64,000 nt of DNA, taken from NCBI GenBank assembly GCA_028287185.1, contig JAQBQD010000114.1, forward strand, positions 1 to 64,000. The letters are read 5' to 3'. A program made the position numbers and the translations under genes. Below are positions 33,701 through 42,581 of the stretch, piece after piece. The notes under the pieces were generated by a model. That model did no database searches. It was not told the DNA's origin and saw only the letters and a program-made list of their open reading frames with translations. The stretch is from Gemmatimonadota bacterium. Lineage in GTDB: Bacteria > Gemmatimonadota > Gemmatimonadetes > Longimicrobiales > Longimicrobiaceae. Position 1 is the stretch's first letter, and the number at the start of each line of letters is the position of its first letter.

Positions 33701-34645
33701 ATGATGATCGACAGCGCAGCGGACAGGCTTCTCGATCCTCCCGCCATCCACGCGTCCGCGGCGGGCGCGGGGCGGGTGGAGTGGGCGACGTACCAGGGCC
33801 CGGCGGGCACCCGGCGGTATCGGATCTATCTGCCGGCAGGCTACGATCCGTCGCACAAGGCGCCGCTGGTGCTGATGCTGCACGGCTGCACGCAGGACCC
33901 CGACGACTTCGCCCGCGGCACGCGCATGGACGCCGTGGCGGACGAGAGCGGCGTGCTGCTGGTGTATCCCGAGCAGCCGGCCACGGCGCAGATCCAGAGG
34001 TGCTGGACGTGGTACGACCCCGCGCAGATCGCCCGCGACGGCGGCGAGGCGGCAGTGCTGGCGGGCATCGTGGGCGAGGTGGAGGCGCACCACGCGGTGG
34101 ATGCGCGCAGGGTGTACGTGCTGGGCATCTCCGCCGGCGGGTCGATGGCGGTGAACCTGGCTGCGGCGTACCCGGAGCTGTTCGCCGGCGTCGTCGCGCA
34201 CTCGGGCATCGCCTACCACGCGGCCCTGGGCGTGCCGCAGGCGCTGGGGGCCATGCAGGGCAACGGGCTGGATGCGGAGCGGCTGCGCGGCGCGGCGGCA
34301 CAGGTGCTGGCGCGCGGGGGCTTTCCGCCGCTGCTGGTCATCCACGGCAACGCCGACCCCGTGGTGCGCCCCGCGAACGGGCACGCGCTGGCGCGGCAGT
34401 GGGCGGACGCGCGGGGCCTCACGGCGGGCGCGGAGTCCGCGGAGACGGCCGGCGGGCTCGCCTTCCAGCGCCAGCGCTTCACGGATGCCGGGGGACACGT
34501 GCTGGTGGAGACGCTGTTCGTGGATGGTCTGGGCCACGCCTGGTCCGGCGGATCGGCGGAGGGGACCTACACCTCCGCGGCGGGCCCGGACGCGAGCCGG
34601 GAAGCCATGCGGTTCCTTCTCGCGCACCGGCGCGGCCGGCGATGA
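33701..34645 (+). CDS. PHB-depolymerase-family esterase without a signal peptide
   Basis: 314 residues, paralogous to the preceding lipoprotein. It has the same blocks: YRIYLPAGYDPSHKAPLVLMLHGCTQDPDDFARGTRMDA, VLLVYPEQP, CWTWY, Ser in GISAGGSMAVN, VIHGNADPVVRP and GLGHAWSGGSAEG. No signal peptide or lipobox is visible from the MMIDSAAD start, so it should be cytoplasmic, unlike its neighbour; the open frame extends upstream to 33449 but the extension is Arg-rich and unlike an export signal. The stop overlaps the start of an AMP-forming ligase (ATGA), tying ester cleavage to acid activation in one operon. Confidence 0.85.
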   Translation: MMIDSAADRLLDPPAIHASAAGAGRVEWATYQGPAGTRRYRIYLPAGYDPSHKAPLVLMLHGCTQDPDDFARGTRMDAVADESGVLLVYPEQPATAQIQRCWTWYDPAQIARDGGEAAVLAGIVGEVEAHHAVDARRVYVLGISAGGSMAVNLAAAYPELFAGVVAHSGIAYHAALGVPQALGAMQGNGLDAERLRGAAAQVLARGGFPPLLVIHGNADPVVRPANGHALARQWADARGLTAGAESAETAGGLAFQRQRFTDAGGHVLVETLFVDGLGHAWSGGSAEGTYTSAAGPDASREAMRFLLAHRRGRR

Positions 34646-36159
34646 CGGGCGCCCCCGCCTTTCCCGCGCGGCCCGACCCGCTGCGCTTCTGGCGGCACCA
34701 GGCGCCGGGGCGGGTGGCGCTGGTGGACCGCTCGCGCGGCGAGCGCTTCACCTATGCCGAGATGGACGCCGGGGCGGACCGCTGGGCCTCGCTGCTGCGC
34801 GGGCTGGGCATCGGGCGCGGCGGGCTGGTGGCGGTGCTGGCGGGCAACCGGCGCGAGGTGGTGGATGCCTTCCACGCCTGCGGACGCCTGGGCGCGGCGC
34901 TGCTCCCGCTCAACTGGCGGCTCTCCGCGGCCGAGCTGGCGCCCGTGCTGGCGGACGCGCGGCCCACCGTGCTGCTGGGCGAAGGCCGCTTCCGCGCGCT
35001 GGCGGAGGGCGCGCTGGGCAGCGGCGACGGGCCGCGGTGGATCGACCTGGACGACGAGGCGCCGCGCCTTCTCGCACGTGCGGGGGAGCAGGTCGCGGAC
35101 GTGGACGTCGATCCCGAGGACGCGGCGCTCATCCTCTACACCTCCGGCAGCACGGGCCGTCCCAAGGGTGCCGTGCTCCCGCATCGCCAGATCCACTGGA
35201 ACGCGGCGGCGACGGTCACGGGGTGGGAGCTGGGGCACCGGGACGTGGCGCCCGTCAGCACGCCGTTCTTCCACACGGGGGGATGGAACGTGTTCGCCAC
35301 GCCCCTCTGGCAGCGGGGCGGCACGGCCGTGCTGTTCGACGGGTTCGACGCGGACGCCTTCTTGGACGGGCTGGCGGAGGAGGCGTGCACGGTGGCCATG
35401 GTGGTGCCCACGCAGCTCGTGATGATGGCCGAGCGGCCGTCGTGGGGGCGGCCGCTCCCCGCGCTGCGGTTCCTGATCTCCGGCGGCGCACCGTGCCCCG
35501 CCGCGCTGGCGGGGCGGACGCGCGATGCGGGATACCGCTTCCGCGAGGGATACGGGCTCACCGAATGCGGCCCCAACTGCTTCGCGATCTCGGACGAAGA
35601 AGCGGAACGGCGGCCCGGCAGCGTGGGCCTGCCGATGCCGTTCCTGGGGATGCGGCTGGACGCGGGCGGGCGCGAGGCGGATCCCGGTGAGGCGGGCGAG
35701 CTGCTGCTGCGCGGCCCGCAGATGTTCGCCGGCTACCTGCGCGACCCGGAGCGCACGGCGGAGGCGATGACGGCGGACGGGTGGCTGCGCACGGGCGACC
35801 TGGCGCGCCGCGACGCGGACGGCTACTTCACCATCTGCGGGCGGCGCAAGGAGATGTACATCTCCGGCGGCGAGAACGTCTTTCCCGGCGAGGTGGAGGC
35901 CGTGCTGGCGGACTGCCCCGGCGTGGCCGAGGCGGTGGTGGTGGGCGTGCCGGACGCGCGCTGGGGCGAGGTGGGCCGCGCCTTCGTGGTCGCCCGGCCC
36001 GACGCGCCGCTCGCCGAGGGCGCGCTGCTGGAGCACGCGCGGGCGCGGCTGGCGCGCTACAAGGTGCCGCGCTCCGTCGTCATCCTTCCGCAGATTCCCC
36101 GGCTGGGATCGGGCAAGCCCGACCGCCACGCACTCGCCCTGGTGGAGCCCGACCGATGA
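34642..36159 (+). CDS. AMP-dependent acyl-CoA synthetase/ligase (class I adenylate-forming)
   Basis: 505 residues, typical for short- to medium-chain acyl-CoA ligases. Motifs: AALILYTSGSTGRPKGAVLPH near residue 165, TPFFHTGGWNVFATPL, FLISGGAPCP, REGYGLTECGPN, GWLRTGDLARRDADGYFTICGRRKEMYISGGENVFPGEVE and the final PRLGSGKPDRHAL lysine. It would convert a carboxylic acid to its CoA ester. Its ATG lies inside the esterase stop and its stop overlaps the next start (both ATGA), so the three genes are made together. Logically the esterase releases the acid that this enzyme activates; the substrate is unknown. Confidence 0.9.
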   Translation: MTGAPAFPARPDPLRFWRHQAPGRVALVDRSRGERFTYAEMDAGADRWASLLRGLGIGRGGLVAVLAGNRREVVDAFHACGRLGAALLPLNWRLSAAELAPVLADARPTVLLGEGRFRALAEGALGSGDGPRWIDLDDEAPRLLARAGEQVADVDVDPEDAALILYTSGSTGRPKGAVLPHRQIHWNAAATVTGWELGHRDVAPVSTPFFHTGGWNVFATPLWQRGGTAVLFDGFDADAFLDGLAEEACTVAMVVPTQLVMMAERPSWGRPLPALRFLISGGAPCPAALAGRTRDAGYRFREGYGLTECGPNCFAISDEEAERRPGSVGLPMPFLGMRLDAGGREADPGEAGELLLRGPQMFAGYLRDPERTAEAMTADGWLRTGDLARRDADGYFTICGRRKEMYISGGENVFPGEVEAVLADCPGVAEAVVVGVPDARWGEVGRAFVVARPDAPLAEGALLEHARARLARYKVPRSVVILPQIPRLGSGKPDRHALALVEPDR

Positions 36160-36755
36160 ACGCAGCCGCCGTCGCCGCGCAGCCGCAGGCCAAGGGATCG
36201 GCCGTACGCTCCACCCTGGCCTTCGTGGCCGCGCACGGCGGGTCCGCCGCCGCCGAGCGCGTGCTGGCGCGCCTGGACCCGGACCTCCGTGCCCGCGTGC
36301 AGAGTGCCGTCGCCACGGAGGAGTTCGCGATGCCCCTCGTCCGCGCGCTGTGGAGCGCCGTGGACGCCGAGATCGGGGCGGACGAGCCGCGCTGGGCCGA
36401 GCAGGCGGGAGCGTTCTCCATCGAGTCGCTGGGCGTGCAGATGTACCGCGGCATCCTGCTCAAGAAGTCGCCCATCGAGTTCCTCACCCAGCGCGTCTCG
36501 CTGTTCCGCCTGTACTACCAGCCCGGCGACATGGAGGTGGTGGAGGAGGAGACGGGACGCGCCATCCTGCGCCTTGTGGGCTTCGACCCCGGCACCACCG
36601 TCTTCTGCCGCCGCCAGACGGGCGGCCTGCTGCGTGCCGTCGAGCTTGCCGGCGGCGTGGGCGCCACCGTGCGCCACGTGCGCTGCGCCGTGGAGGGCGA
36701 CGCCTTCTGCGAGTGGGAGCTGCGCTGGCAGGTGGGAGAGACGGAAGCCACATAA
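36156..36755 (+). CDS. V4R/DUF2378-like sensory or ligand-binding protein
   Basis: 199 residues. The C-terminal half contains SLFRLYYQPGDMEVVEEETGRAILRLVGFDPG and ends GGVGATVRHVRCAVEGDAFCEWELRW, the 'x-G-x-x-F-C-x-W/F-x-x-x-W' ending seen in V4R (4-vinyl-reductase-like), haem-NO-binding-related and DUF2378 proteins. These are small-molecule-binding modules, often regulatory. Two cysteines (CRRQ and the final FCEW) could bind a ligand. The N-terminal 90 residues are helical with no recognised motif. It is the last gene of the esterase-ligase operon, so it may sense a product of that pathway; this is inference. Confidence 0.6.
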   Translation: MNAAAVAAQPQAKGSAVRSTLAFVAAHGGSAAAERVLARLDPDLRARVQSAVATEEFAMPLVRALWSAVDAEIGADEPRWAEQAGAFSIESLGVQMYRGILLKKSPIEFLTQRVSLFRLYYQPGDMEVVEEETGRAILRLVGFDPGTTVFCRRQTGGLLRAVELAGGVGATVRHVRCAVEGDAFCEWELRWQVGETEAT

Positions 36756-36823
36756 GCGGTTGCGGAGTCCATGGCGACGTACGGAGCGCGAATGTGGCGC
36801 AGGCGCCCGGCGTGTGCTCGGAG

Positions 36824-36869
36824 TTGTATCTAAGTAGATCTGAAGGCATATTACAGAGCACCTCTGTAA
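36824..36869 (+). promoter_or_regulatory. Putative promoter with a perfect dyad operator before the ATPase gene
   Basis: The sequence is markedly AT-richer than its surroundings. TTGTAT (36824-36829) and CATATT (36847-36852) are 17 bases apart. TTACAGAG-CAC-CTCTGTAA (36851-36869) is a perfect inverted repeat overlapping the -10 end and expected start point, and ATCTA-AG-TAGAT forms a second small dyad inside the spacer region. The start codon follows at 36905. The regulator is unknown. Confidence 0.5.
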
Positions 36870-36904
36870 ACATAGTTCAGGTCTCCTTAAACCTTTTCGC
36901 CCCC

Positions 36905-38131
36905 ATGGACCCGGTCCTCAATCCCTTTGCCCCCGGCGCCGGGTCGCGGCCCCCGGAACTCGCGGGGCGCGACCCGATCGTCGAAAGCGCCACCACCGCC
37001 TTGAAACGCGTACGGATCGGAAACCACGCGAAAGGCAAGTTCTTGCTGGGGCTGCGCGGGGTAGGCAAGACCGTGCTGCTCCGGCGCCTTCAGGAGATCG
37101 CGGAGGGCGAGACGTACCTCACGGCGTTCATCGAAGCCTCTGAGGGAAGGCGACTCTCGGACCTTCTCATCCCGGAGCTACGGACGACACTGTACCGCCT
37201 GAGCACGGTGGAGAAGGCGCGCGCGGTGGTCAACCGGGCAATGGGCGCGCTCCGTTCGTTCGCGAGCATGTTCAAGGTCGCGTATGCGGACGTTGAGTTC
37301 GGTGTGGACCCCGCCCCAGGGGACGCCGCGATCGGCGACTTGCAGGCAGACCTGCCGAACCTGATGCTGCTGGTGGGCCAGGCTGCCGGCGCAGCCGAGA
37401 GACCCGTGGCCATCTTCATCGACGAGGTACAATACCTTCAGCGGGACGAACTCAGCGCACTCATCGGAGCCCTGCACCGGGTCGCCCAGAAGAATCTTCC
37501 GCTCATCGTTCTGGGGGCCGGACTTCCCCAGCTTGCCGGCCTGGCGGGCGAGGCGAAGTCATACGCGGAGCGTCTCTTCGACTTCCCGAACATGGGGCCG
37601 CTGGGCGCCGAGGAGAGCAAGCGTGCGGTCCGCGAGCCGATCCTGCATGCCGGCAAGGAGATCACCGACAGCGCGCTGGAAGCGATCGTTCGACGGACGG
37701 GAGGCTATCCTTACTTTCTCCAAGAGTGGGGCTATCACAGTTGGGATGTCGCCGAGCGGAGCCCGATCGATGAGCGGGACGTCGAACGCGCCACGGCGAG
37801 AGCCGCCGCGAACCTGGATACCAGCTTCTTTCGGGTCCGCTTCGACCGCCTGACGCCGCGCGAGCAGGACTACCTCCGCGCGATGGCGGAACTGGGGCCC
37901 GGACCCCATCGCTCCGGCGAGATCGCCGCGAAGCTGAGCATGGAGGTCACGGACGCGGGATCCCTCCGCACGGGGCTGATCCGCAAGGGGATGATCTACG
38001 CACCGGCGCACGGAGAAACGGCCTTCACGGTGCCGATGTTCGATGACTACATGCGACGCGTCATGCCGGGGTGGGAGCCGACGACACAGACCCGGAAGAA
38101 GCGGAGGAAGAACGCAGACGAGCCGGGGTGA
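36905..38131 (+). CDS. P-loop ATPase with C-terminal helix-turn-helix (STAND-like)
   Basis: 408 residues. Walker A is GLRGVGKT (residues 49-56) and Walker B VAIFIDE (168-174) followed by VQYLQRDELSALIGALHRVAQ. A GLPQLAGLAGEAKSYAERLFDFPNM block and RTGGYPYFLQEWGY, a sensor-2-like motif, are typical of the archaeal-type 'ATP-binding protein' ORC/STAND ATPases. A wHTH-like C-terminus (TPREQDYLRAMAELGPGPHRSGEIAAKLS) follows, and the tail is Lys/Arg-rich (RKKRRKN). The role is unknown; similar proteins lie in mobile or defence-linked regions, but no partner gene is adjacent. Codon use is less extremely GC-biased than that of its neighbours, hinting at later acquisition. Confidence 0.75.
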   Translation: MDPVLNPFAPGAGSRPPELAGRDPIVESATTALKRVRIGNHAKGKFLLGLRGVGKTVLLRRLQEIAEGETYLTAFIEASEGRRLSDLLIPELRTTLYRLSTVEKARAVVNRAMGALRSFASMFKVAYADVEFGVDPAPGDAAIGDLQADLPNLMLLVGQAAGAAERPVAIFIDEVQYLQRDELSALIGALHRVAQKNLPLIVLGAGLPQLAGLAGEAKSYAERLFDFPNMGPLGAEESKRAVREPILHAGKEITDSALEAIVRRTGGYPYFLQEWGYHSWDVAERSPIDERDVERATARAAANLDTSFFRVRFDRLTPREQDYLRAMAELGPGPHRSGEIAAKLSMEVTDAGSLRTGLIRKGMIYAPAHGETAFTVPMFDDYMRRVMPGWEPTTQTRKKRRKNADEPG

Positions 38132-38267
38132 ACCAGCGGCTCGGCCGGGACCGGCCGCGCAGCGATGGATCTCCCGCCACTTGCCGAAGCGGTTACGCAG
38201 CTCCAAGATGCACCGCCGGATCGTGTGGGCGTGCCTGCCGCGCACGCGGCGTGCATCCACCCAGCGT

Positions 38268-39857
38268 ATGAGCCGAATCCAAACCTCCAAGACGCCCTCT
38301 GCCGCGTCCGCAAGCACGGCGGGCGTGGCATTTCCGCTGCGGGTGGGCGCCATCGACGTAGGCTCCAACGCCATCCGGCTGCTGGCGGGCGAGTTCCGCG
38401 ACGCCGGGCACTTCGACACGCTGGCCGAGGAGCGCGTGGGCGTGCGCCTGGGCCACGACGTGTTCGTGAACGGCCGCCTGGCCGCACGCGCCATGGACGC
38501 CGCGGTGGAGGCCATCGCGGGCTTCCGGCTGAGGATGGAGTCGCTGGGCATCGTGCACTACCGCGCCGTGGCCACCAGCGCGGTGCGCGAGAGCCGCAAC
38601 GGCGCGCTGTTCGTGGAGCGCCTGCGCGAGGAGGCGGGCGTGGAGCTGGAGGTCATCACCGGCGCGGAGGAAGCGCGCCTCGTGTACGTGGCCGTGCGCG
38701 CCCGCCAGAGCCTGGGCCGGCGAAAGTGGATATTGGTGGACCTGGGCGGCGGCAGCGTGGAGGTGTCGCTGGTGGACGGCTCGGGCATCCTGTGGAGCGA
38801 GTCGCACACCATGGGATCGGTGCGGCTGCTGGAGGAGCTGTCCGTCTCGGGCGACGAGCCGGGGCGCTTCCAGCGGCTGCTGCGCGAGTACGCGGCCACG
38901 CTGCGCATCCCCACCCTGGCCCGCCAGTGGAACCCCGCCGGGGTGATCGCCACCGGCGGCAACATCGAGGCGCTGGCGCGGCTCGCGGGCACGGCGCCGG
39001 CGGGGGGCCAGGCGGGCTCCGTGGGCGTGGACCAGCTCCAGGGCGCCATCGCGATGCTGTCGCGCCTGTCGTTCCGCCAGCGGGTGGAGCAGCTCGGGCT
39101 GCGTCCCGACCGGGCGGACGTCATCCTCCCGGCGGCGCTGGTGTACGAGCGGGTGGCGGCGCTGTCGGGGGCGGACCGCATCATCGTGCCGGGCGTGGGG
39201 CTCAAGGACGGCACGCTGATCGACCTGGTGGAGGACCTTGCCACCCACCAGGAGCACGAGGACCGCAAGGACCGGCGCGCGCTGGAAGGCGCCGTCTCGC
39301 TGGGCCGGCGCTACCTGTTCGACGAGGCGCACGCCGCCCACGTGGCGCGGCTGGCGGGCTCGCTCTTCGACCAGCTGGCGCCGCTGCACCGCATGCAGCC
39401 GGCGGACCGGCGCGTGCTGATGGCGGCGGCCGTGCTGCACGACATCGGCATCTTCGTGGGCCACAAGAAGCACCACAAGCACTCGCTCTACCTGATCTCG
39501 CAGTCCGAGATCCCCGAGTTCACCCCGCGCGAGATCGACCTGGTGGCCAACCTGGCGCGCTACCACCGCAAGGGCGTTCCCGCCGCGCACCACGAGACCT
39601 TCACCCGCCTGCCCGCCGAGGACCGCGAGCGCGTGGTGAAGCTTTCCTCCCTGCTGCGCATTGCCGATGCGCTGGACCGCGAGCACCTGCAGGCGGTGAC
39701 CGCCGTCCGCGCCCGCGTCGCCAAGTCGCGCCTTTCGCTGGAGCTGGAGGGAACGGGCGACCTGCTGCTGGAACGCTGGTCCCTGCGCGCCAAGGCCGAC
39801 CTGTTCACCGAGAGCTTCGGCATGGAGGTGGAGGCGGTGGGCGGCGGCGACGGGTAG
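38268..39857 (+). CDS. ppx: Ppx/GppA-family exopolyphosphatase with HD domain
   Basis: 529 residues from ATG 38268 (MSRIQTSKTPS). The actin-like fold starts at VGAIDVGSNAIRLLAGE (phosphate 1 loop), continues with ILVDLGGGSVEVSLVDG (phosphate 2) and PAGVIATGGNIEALARLAG. Residues ~330-500 are an HD-type domain: EAHAAHVARLAGSLFDQL, AAVLHDIGIFVGHKKHHKHSLYLI and LSSLLRIADALDRE, as in long exopolyphosphatases. It would remove terminal phosphates from polyphosphate or convert pppGpp to ppGpp. No ppk is next to it; the other polyphosphate-related gene in the window is CHAD-CYTH at 15377. The longer upstream frame (to 38043) overlaps the ATPase gene and is rejected. Confidence 0.9.
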   Translation: MSRIQTSKTPSAASASTAGVAFPLRVGAIDVGSNAIRLLAGEFRDAGHFDTLAEERVGVRLGHDVFVNGRLAARAMDAAVEAIAGFRLRMESLGIVHYRAVATSAVRESRNGALFVERLREEAGVELEVITGAEEARLVYVAVRARQSLGRRKWILVDLGGGSVEVSLVDGSGILWSESHTMGSVRLLEELSVSGDEPGRFQRLLREYAATLRIPTLARQWNPAGVIATGGNIEALARLAGTAPAGGQAGSVGVDQLQGAIAMLSRLSFRQRVEQLGLRPDRADVILPAALVYERVAALSGADRIIVPGVGLKDGTLIDLVEDLATHQEHEDRKDRRALEGAVSLGRRYLFDEAHAAHVARLAGSLFDQLAPLHRMQPADRRVLMAAAVLHDIGIFVGHKKHHKHSLYLISQSEIPEFTPREIDLVANLARYHRKGVPAAHHETFTRLPAEDRERVVKLSSLLRIADALDREHLQAVTAVRARVAKSRLSLELEGTGDLLLERWSLRAKADLFTESFGMEVEAVGGGDG

Positions 39858-39922
39858 GGGAACGCACCACCGAATGGGGGCTGGCACCGAACCACGAAGC
39901 GCGCCGGAAGATCGTCCCTCAC

Positions 39923-39947
39923 CCTCCACCTGCGCCGCACGTGGAGG
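39923..39947 (+). terminator. Possible terminator after ppx
   Basis: CCTCCAC (39923-39929) pairs with GTGGAGG (39941-39947), 66 bases after the ppx stop; no T run follows. The gap 39858-40156 holds no gene. Confidence 0.4.
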
Positions 39948-40156
39948 TCGGAAACCAATTGCAGGGCCCGGGATAATACAGAGTTCCCTTGGTTCGTGTC
40001 CGTCGGCCGAGGATGCCGGACAGGCTCCCGCGTGGTGGATCGACGCACGTCGTCGGATTCGGTCCGCTCGCCTGGCACGAACCATCGATCCCCCGCGGCG
40101 GAGGCGGCGTTCGCCCTGAGCGCGTGATCTCTATCCATCATCCCCTTCCCGGTTAC

Positions 40157-41173
40157 ATGCGGCGCAATATCCCTGCGAGACCGCTCGTCCTGCTCCTCTC
40201 CATTGGGTCCCTTCTCACGCTCGGCGCGTGCAAGCCGGACGTCAAGGGGGCGTCGAGGTTGACCGCGGGCGCTCCGGCATCCCAGGGCGGAGGAGGGACG
40301 GCGGCGTCCCCCGCCGCATCCGCGGACACGCTGGACTACACGCCGCCGGCGCTCGCGACGCTGAAGGACGACGAGCTCGGGCGGGCGGCGCGGCGCGGGC
40401 TGGCGCTGATGACGCACACGCACGACAGCCTGCCGAGGTATGCGCCGGGCAGCATCAGCTGCACCAACTGCCACCTGGAAGGCGGAACGAAGCGCGGCGC
40501 GGCGGGGCTGATGGGCGTGTACGCGCGCTTCCCGAAGTTCATGGATCGGACCGGTGCCGTGATCCCGCTGGAGGACCGCGTGAACTACTGCTTCACGCGC
40601 AGCCTGGCCGGGCGCCGCATTCCCGCGGACAGCCGCGAGATGCGCGACATCGTGGCGTACCTGTCGTTCATCTCGCGCGGCGTGCCGACGGGCGCCCACG
40701 TGAAGGGCGAGGGCATGCCGAAGATGCCGGCGCTCACGGGCGACAGCGCGCGCGGGCACGGCATCTTTATCTCCACCTGCGCCGTCTGCCACGGGCCGGA
40801 AGGGCGCGGCAACCCGCCGGCCTTCCCGGCGCTGTGGGGGCCCGGATCGTACGCGGTGGGCGCGTCCATGGCGCGCGAGGAGCGGGCGGCCAGCTTCATC
40901 CGGCACTTCATGCCGTTCAGCAAGCCGGGCTCCCTGACGGACCAGCAAGCGTTCGACGTGGCCGCGTACGTCAACGCCATGCCGCGCCCGGACTCGCCCG
41001 GCAAGGAAGGAGACTGGCCCGCAGGCGGCGCGCCGAACGACGTGCCGTACAACACCACGGGCCACGCCGCGTATCGCCCGCCCGCGCACTTGTTTCCCCG
41101 CGCCGGCGCGGGGTTGACGGTGCCGGCGCCAACGTCGGTCGGCGGCGGGGGAATGGGCCGCGGCGGACGGTGA
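40157..41173 (+). CDS. Dihaem c-type cytochrome lipoprotein
   Basis: 338 residues. The ATG at 40157 gives MRRNIPARPLVLLLSIGSLLTLGAC, a signal peptide with lipobox, placing it on the periplasmic face. Two haem-c sites are CTNCH (in SISCTNCHLEGG) and CAVCH (in STCAVCHGPEGRGNPPAFP), each followed by a Met-containing loop. The first domain (DDELGRAARRGLALMTHTHDSLPRYA... GLMGVYARFPKFMDRTG) resembles TsdA/SoxA-type or DUF-class cytochromes with a C-terminal ordinary class I domain. It is an electron carrier or thiosulfate dehydrogenase-like enzyme; no partner gene is adjacent. The Gly-rich C-terminus is probably disordered. Confidence 0.85.
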   Translation: MRRNIPARPLVLLLSIGSLLTLGACKPDVKGASRLTAGAPASQGGGGTAASPAASADTLDYTPPALATLKDDELGRAARRGLALMTHTHDSLPRYAPGSISCTNCHLEGGTKRGAAGLMGVYARFPKFMDRTGAVIPLEDRVNYCFTRSLAGRRIPADSREMRDIVAYLSFISRGVPTGAHVKGEGMPKMPALTGDSARGHGIFISTCAVCHGPEGRGNPPAFPALWGPGSYAVGASMAREERAASFIRHFMPFSKPGSLTDQQAFDVAAYVNAMPRPDSPGKEGDWPAGGAPNDVPYNTTGHAAYRPPAHLFPRAGAGLTVPAPTSVGGGGMGRGGR

Positions 41174-41224
41174 CGGAAACGGGCGGCGCGAAGCGGTTCC
41201 CTTGTGGGGTCCACGGAGGCTCGT

Positions 41225-41440
41225 TAGGTTAGGCGCACATATTCTTGCGAATGGGGCTATCGGAAGCCGGTGAAACTCCGGCGCGGCCCCGCCACTGTAA
41301 GAGGCCCGGCGTCACGCAGTCGCAGTAGGTGACGTTCGGTCCGGCCCGCTCCGCGGAGGGAAGGCTTTCCTCCGTTCACGCCACTGGGATCCGTCCCGGG
41401 AAGGCGAGCGACGCTGCCTCGAGCCAGGAGACCGTCCCAT
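41225..41440 (+). promoter_or_regulatory. Cobalamin riboswitch (B12 element)
   Basis: The conserved core is clear: GGAAGCCGGTGAAACTCCGG (41262-41281), GCGGCCCCGCCACTGTAA, a variable stem, then CACTGGGATCCGTCCCGGGAAGGCG (near 41382-41406) and the 3' box GAGCCAGGAGACC (about 41421-41433). It lies 80 bases upstream of btuF, so adenosylcobalamin would switch off the uptake operon when B12 is plentiful. The 340-base gap 41174-41513 is almost filled by it. An expression platform (terminator or sequestered start) after the box is not obvious. Confidence 0.92.
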
Positions 41441-41513
41441 TCGCTTCCCGCAGCTACACCCCTCGCGGGAGGGGAGCGGGGCTCGATCCGGGCCGGTCGC
41501 GTCGCGTTCGTCG

Positions 41514-42581
41514 ATGTCCGTCCCCGCCGCGAGCCCGTTCCTCCCCCTCATCGGGAAAGGACGGGCTTTCTTGCATTCCACCGCCGCGCGACCCGCAGCC
41601 CCGCACGCAGCCAACGCCTCGGCCTCCACGGCACGGGCGCGCTTCGCCGCGTCCATCGCCGCCGCGATCGCCTCGGCCGTCCTCGCCGCCGCATGCGGGA
41701 CGGCGGAGGGTCCGGCGAAGTCGCAGGCGTCCTCGGATCGCGGATCCGCTGACGGCGCGGTATCGGCGGTAGACGCGGCAGGGCGTTCGGTGCGGCTCAG
41801 CCATCCCGCGCGGCGCATCGTGAGCCTCATCCCCAGCGCCACCGAGACGCTGGTGGAGATCGGGGCGGGTGACCGGCTGGTGGGGCGCACGGACTTCGAC
41901 CACGGGCCGGCGGTGGACCGGCTGCCCTCCGTGGGCGGCGGGATGACGCCGTCGCTGGAGGCGCTGGTGAGCCTCAAGCCCGACCTGGTGTTGGGATGGG
42001 AGACGAGCAAGGACCAGCGCATCCGCGAGCGGCTGGGCGAGATGGGCATCCCCGTCTTCGCGGTGAAGGCCGAGGACACCACGGACGTGTTCCGCACCGT
42101 GCGCAGCCTGGGCATGCTGACGGCGCGCACGCGGACGGCGGACTCGCTCTTGGGCGCGCTGCGGACGGAGCTGGCGGCGGTGCGGGCGTCCGTGGCCGGC
42201 AAGCGCGCGCCCAGCGTCTTCTTCCTGGTGTGGAACGATCCACCCATGACGGCGGGGCCGCGCACCTTCATCTCGCAGCTCCTGGGCATCGCCGGCGGGC
42301 GCAACGTGTTCACGGACGCGGCCACGGACTGGCCCAACGTGTCGATGGAGGAGATCGTCCGCCGCGATCCCGACATCCTCGTCCTGCCGCAGGGCGAGAA
42401 GGGTGGCGCGCACGACGTCCGCGCGCTGCGCGGCGAGCCCGGCTGGCGCGAGCTGCGGGCGCTGCGCGAGGGGCACGTGGTGATCGTGCCGGCGGACCTC
42501 GTGAACCGTCCCGGCCCGCACCTGGCCCAGGCGGCGCGGCTGCTGCGCGACGGCCTTCACCCGGACGCTGCGCGCCCATGA
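41514..42581 (+). CDS. btuF: Cobalamin ABC-transporter substrate-binding lipoprotein
   Basis: 355 residues from ATG 41514. A TTG at 41571 preceded by AAAGGACGG is an equally good start and would shorten the segment before the lipobox (SAVLAAAC) to about 42 residues, nearer to a normal signal peptide. The class III binding fold is clear: RIVSLIPSATETLVEIGAGDRLVGRTDFD, the helix block SLEALVSLKPDLVLGWE, FFLVWNDPPMTAGPRTFI, GRNVFTDAATDWPNVSMEEIVRRDPDILVLP and HVVIVPADLVNRPGPHL. It captures cobalamin in the periplasm for BtuCD. It is the first gene after the riboswitch. Confidence 0.9.
   Translation: MSVPAASPFLPLIGKGRAFLHSTAARPAAPHAANASASTARARFAASIAAAIASAVLAAACGTAEGPAKSQASSDRGSADGAVSAVDAAGRSVRLSHPARRIVSLIPSATETLVEIGAGDRLVGRTDFDHGPAVDRLPSVGGGMTPSLEALVSLKPDLVLGWETSKDQRIRERLGEMGIPVFAVKAEDTTDVFRTVRSLGMLTARTRTADSLLGALRTELAAVRASVAGKRAPSVFFLVWNDPPMTAGPRTFISQLLGIAGGRNVFTDAATDWPNVSMEEIVRRDPDILVLPQGEKGGAHDVRALRGEPGWRELRALREGHVVIVPADLVNRPGPHLAQAARLLRDGLHPDAARP

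Noticed and set aside
33421-34641. Extension of the AMP-ligase frame back to 33421
   Set aside because: The extra 400 codons overlap the esterase gene in another frame, are Arg/Gly-rich and precede the natural ligase start at 34642 (ATGA junction).
41280-41410. Two GCCACTG-like boxes suggesting two riboswitches
   Set aside because: Both boxes belong to one cobalamin element, which normally has the CACTG core and a later CACTGGG...CCGGGAAGG stem.
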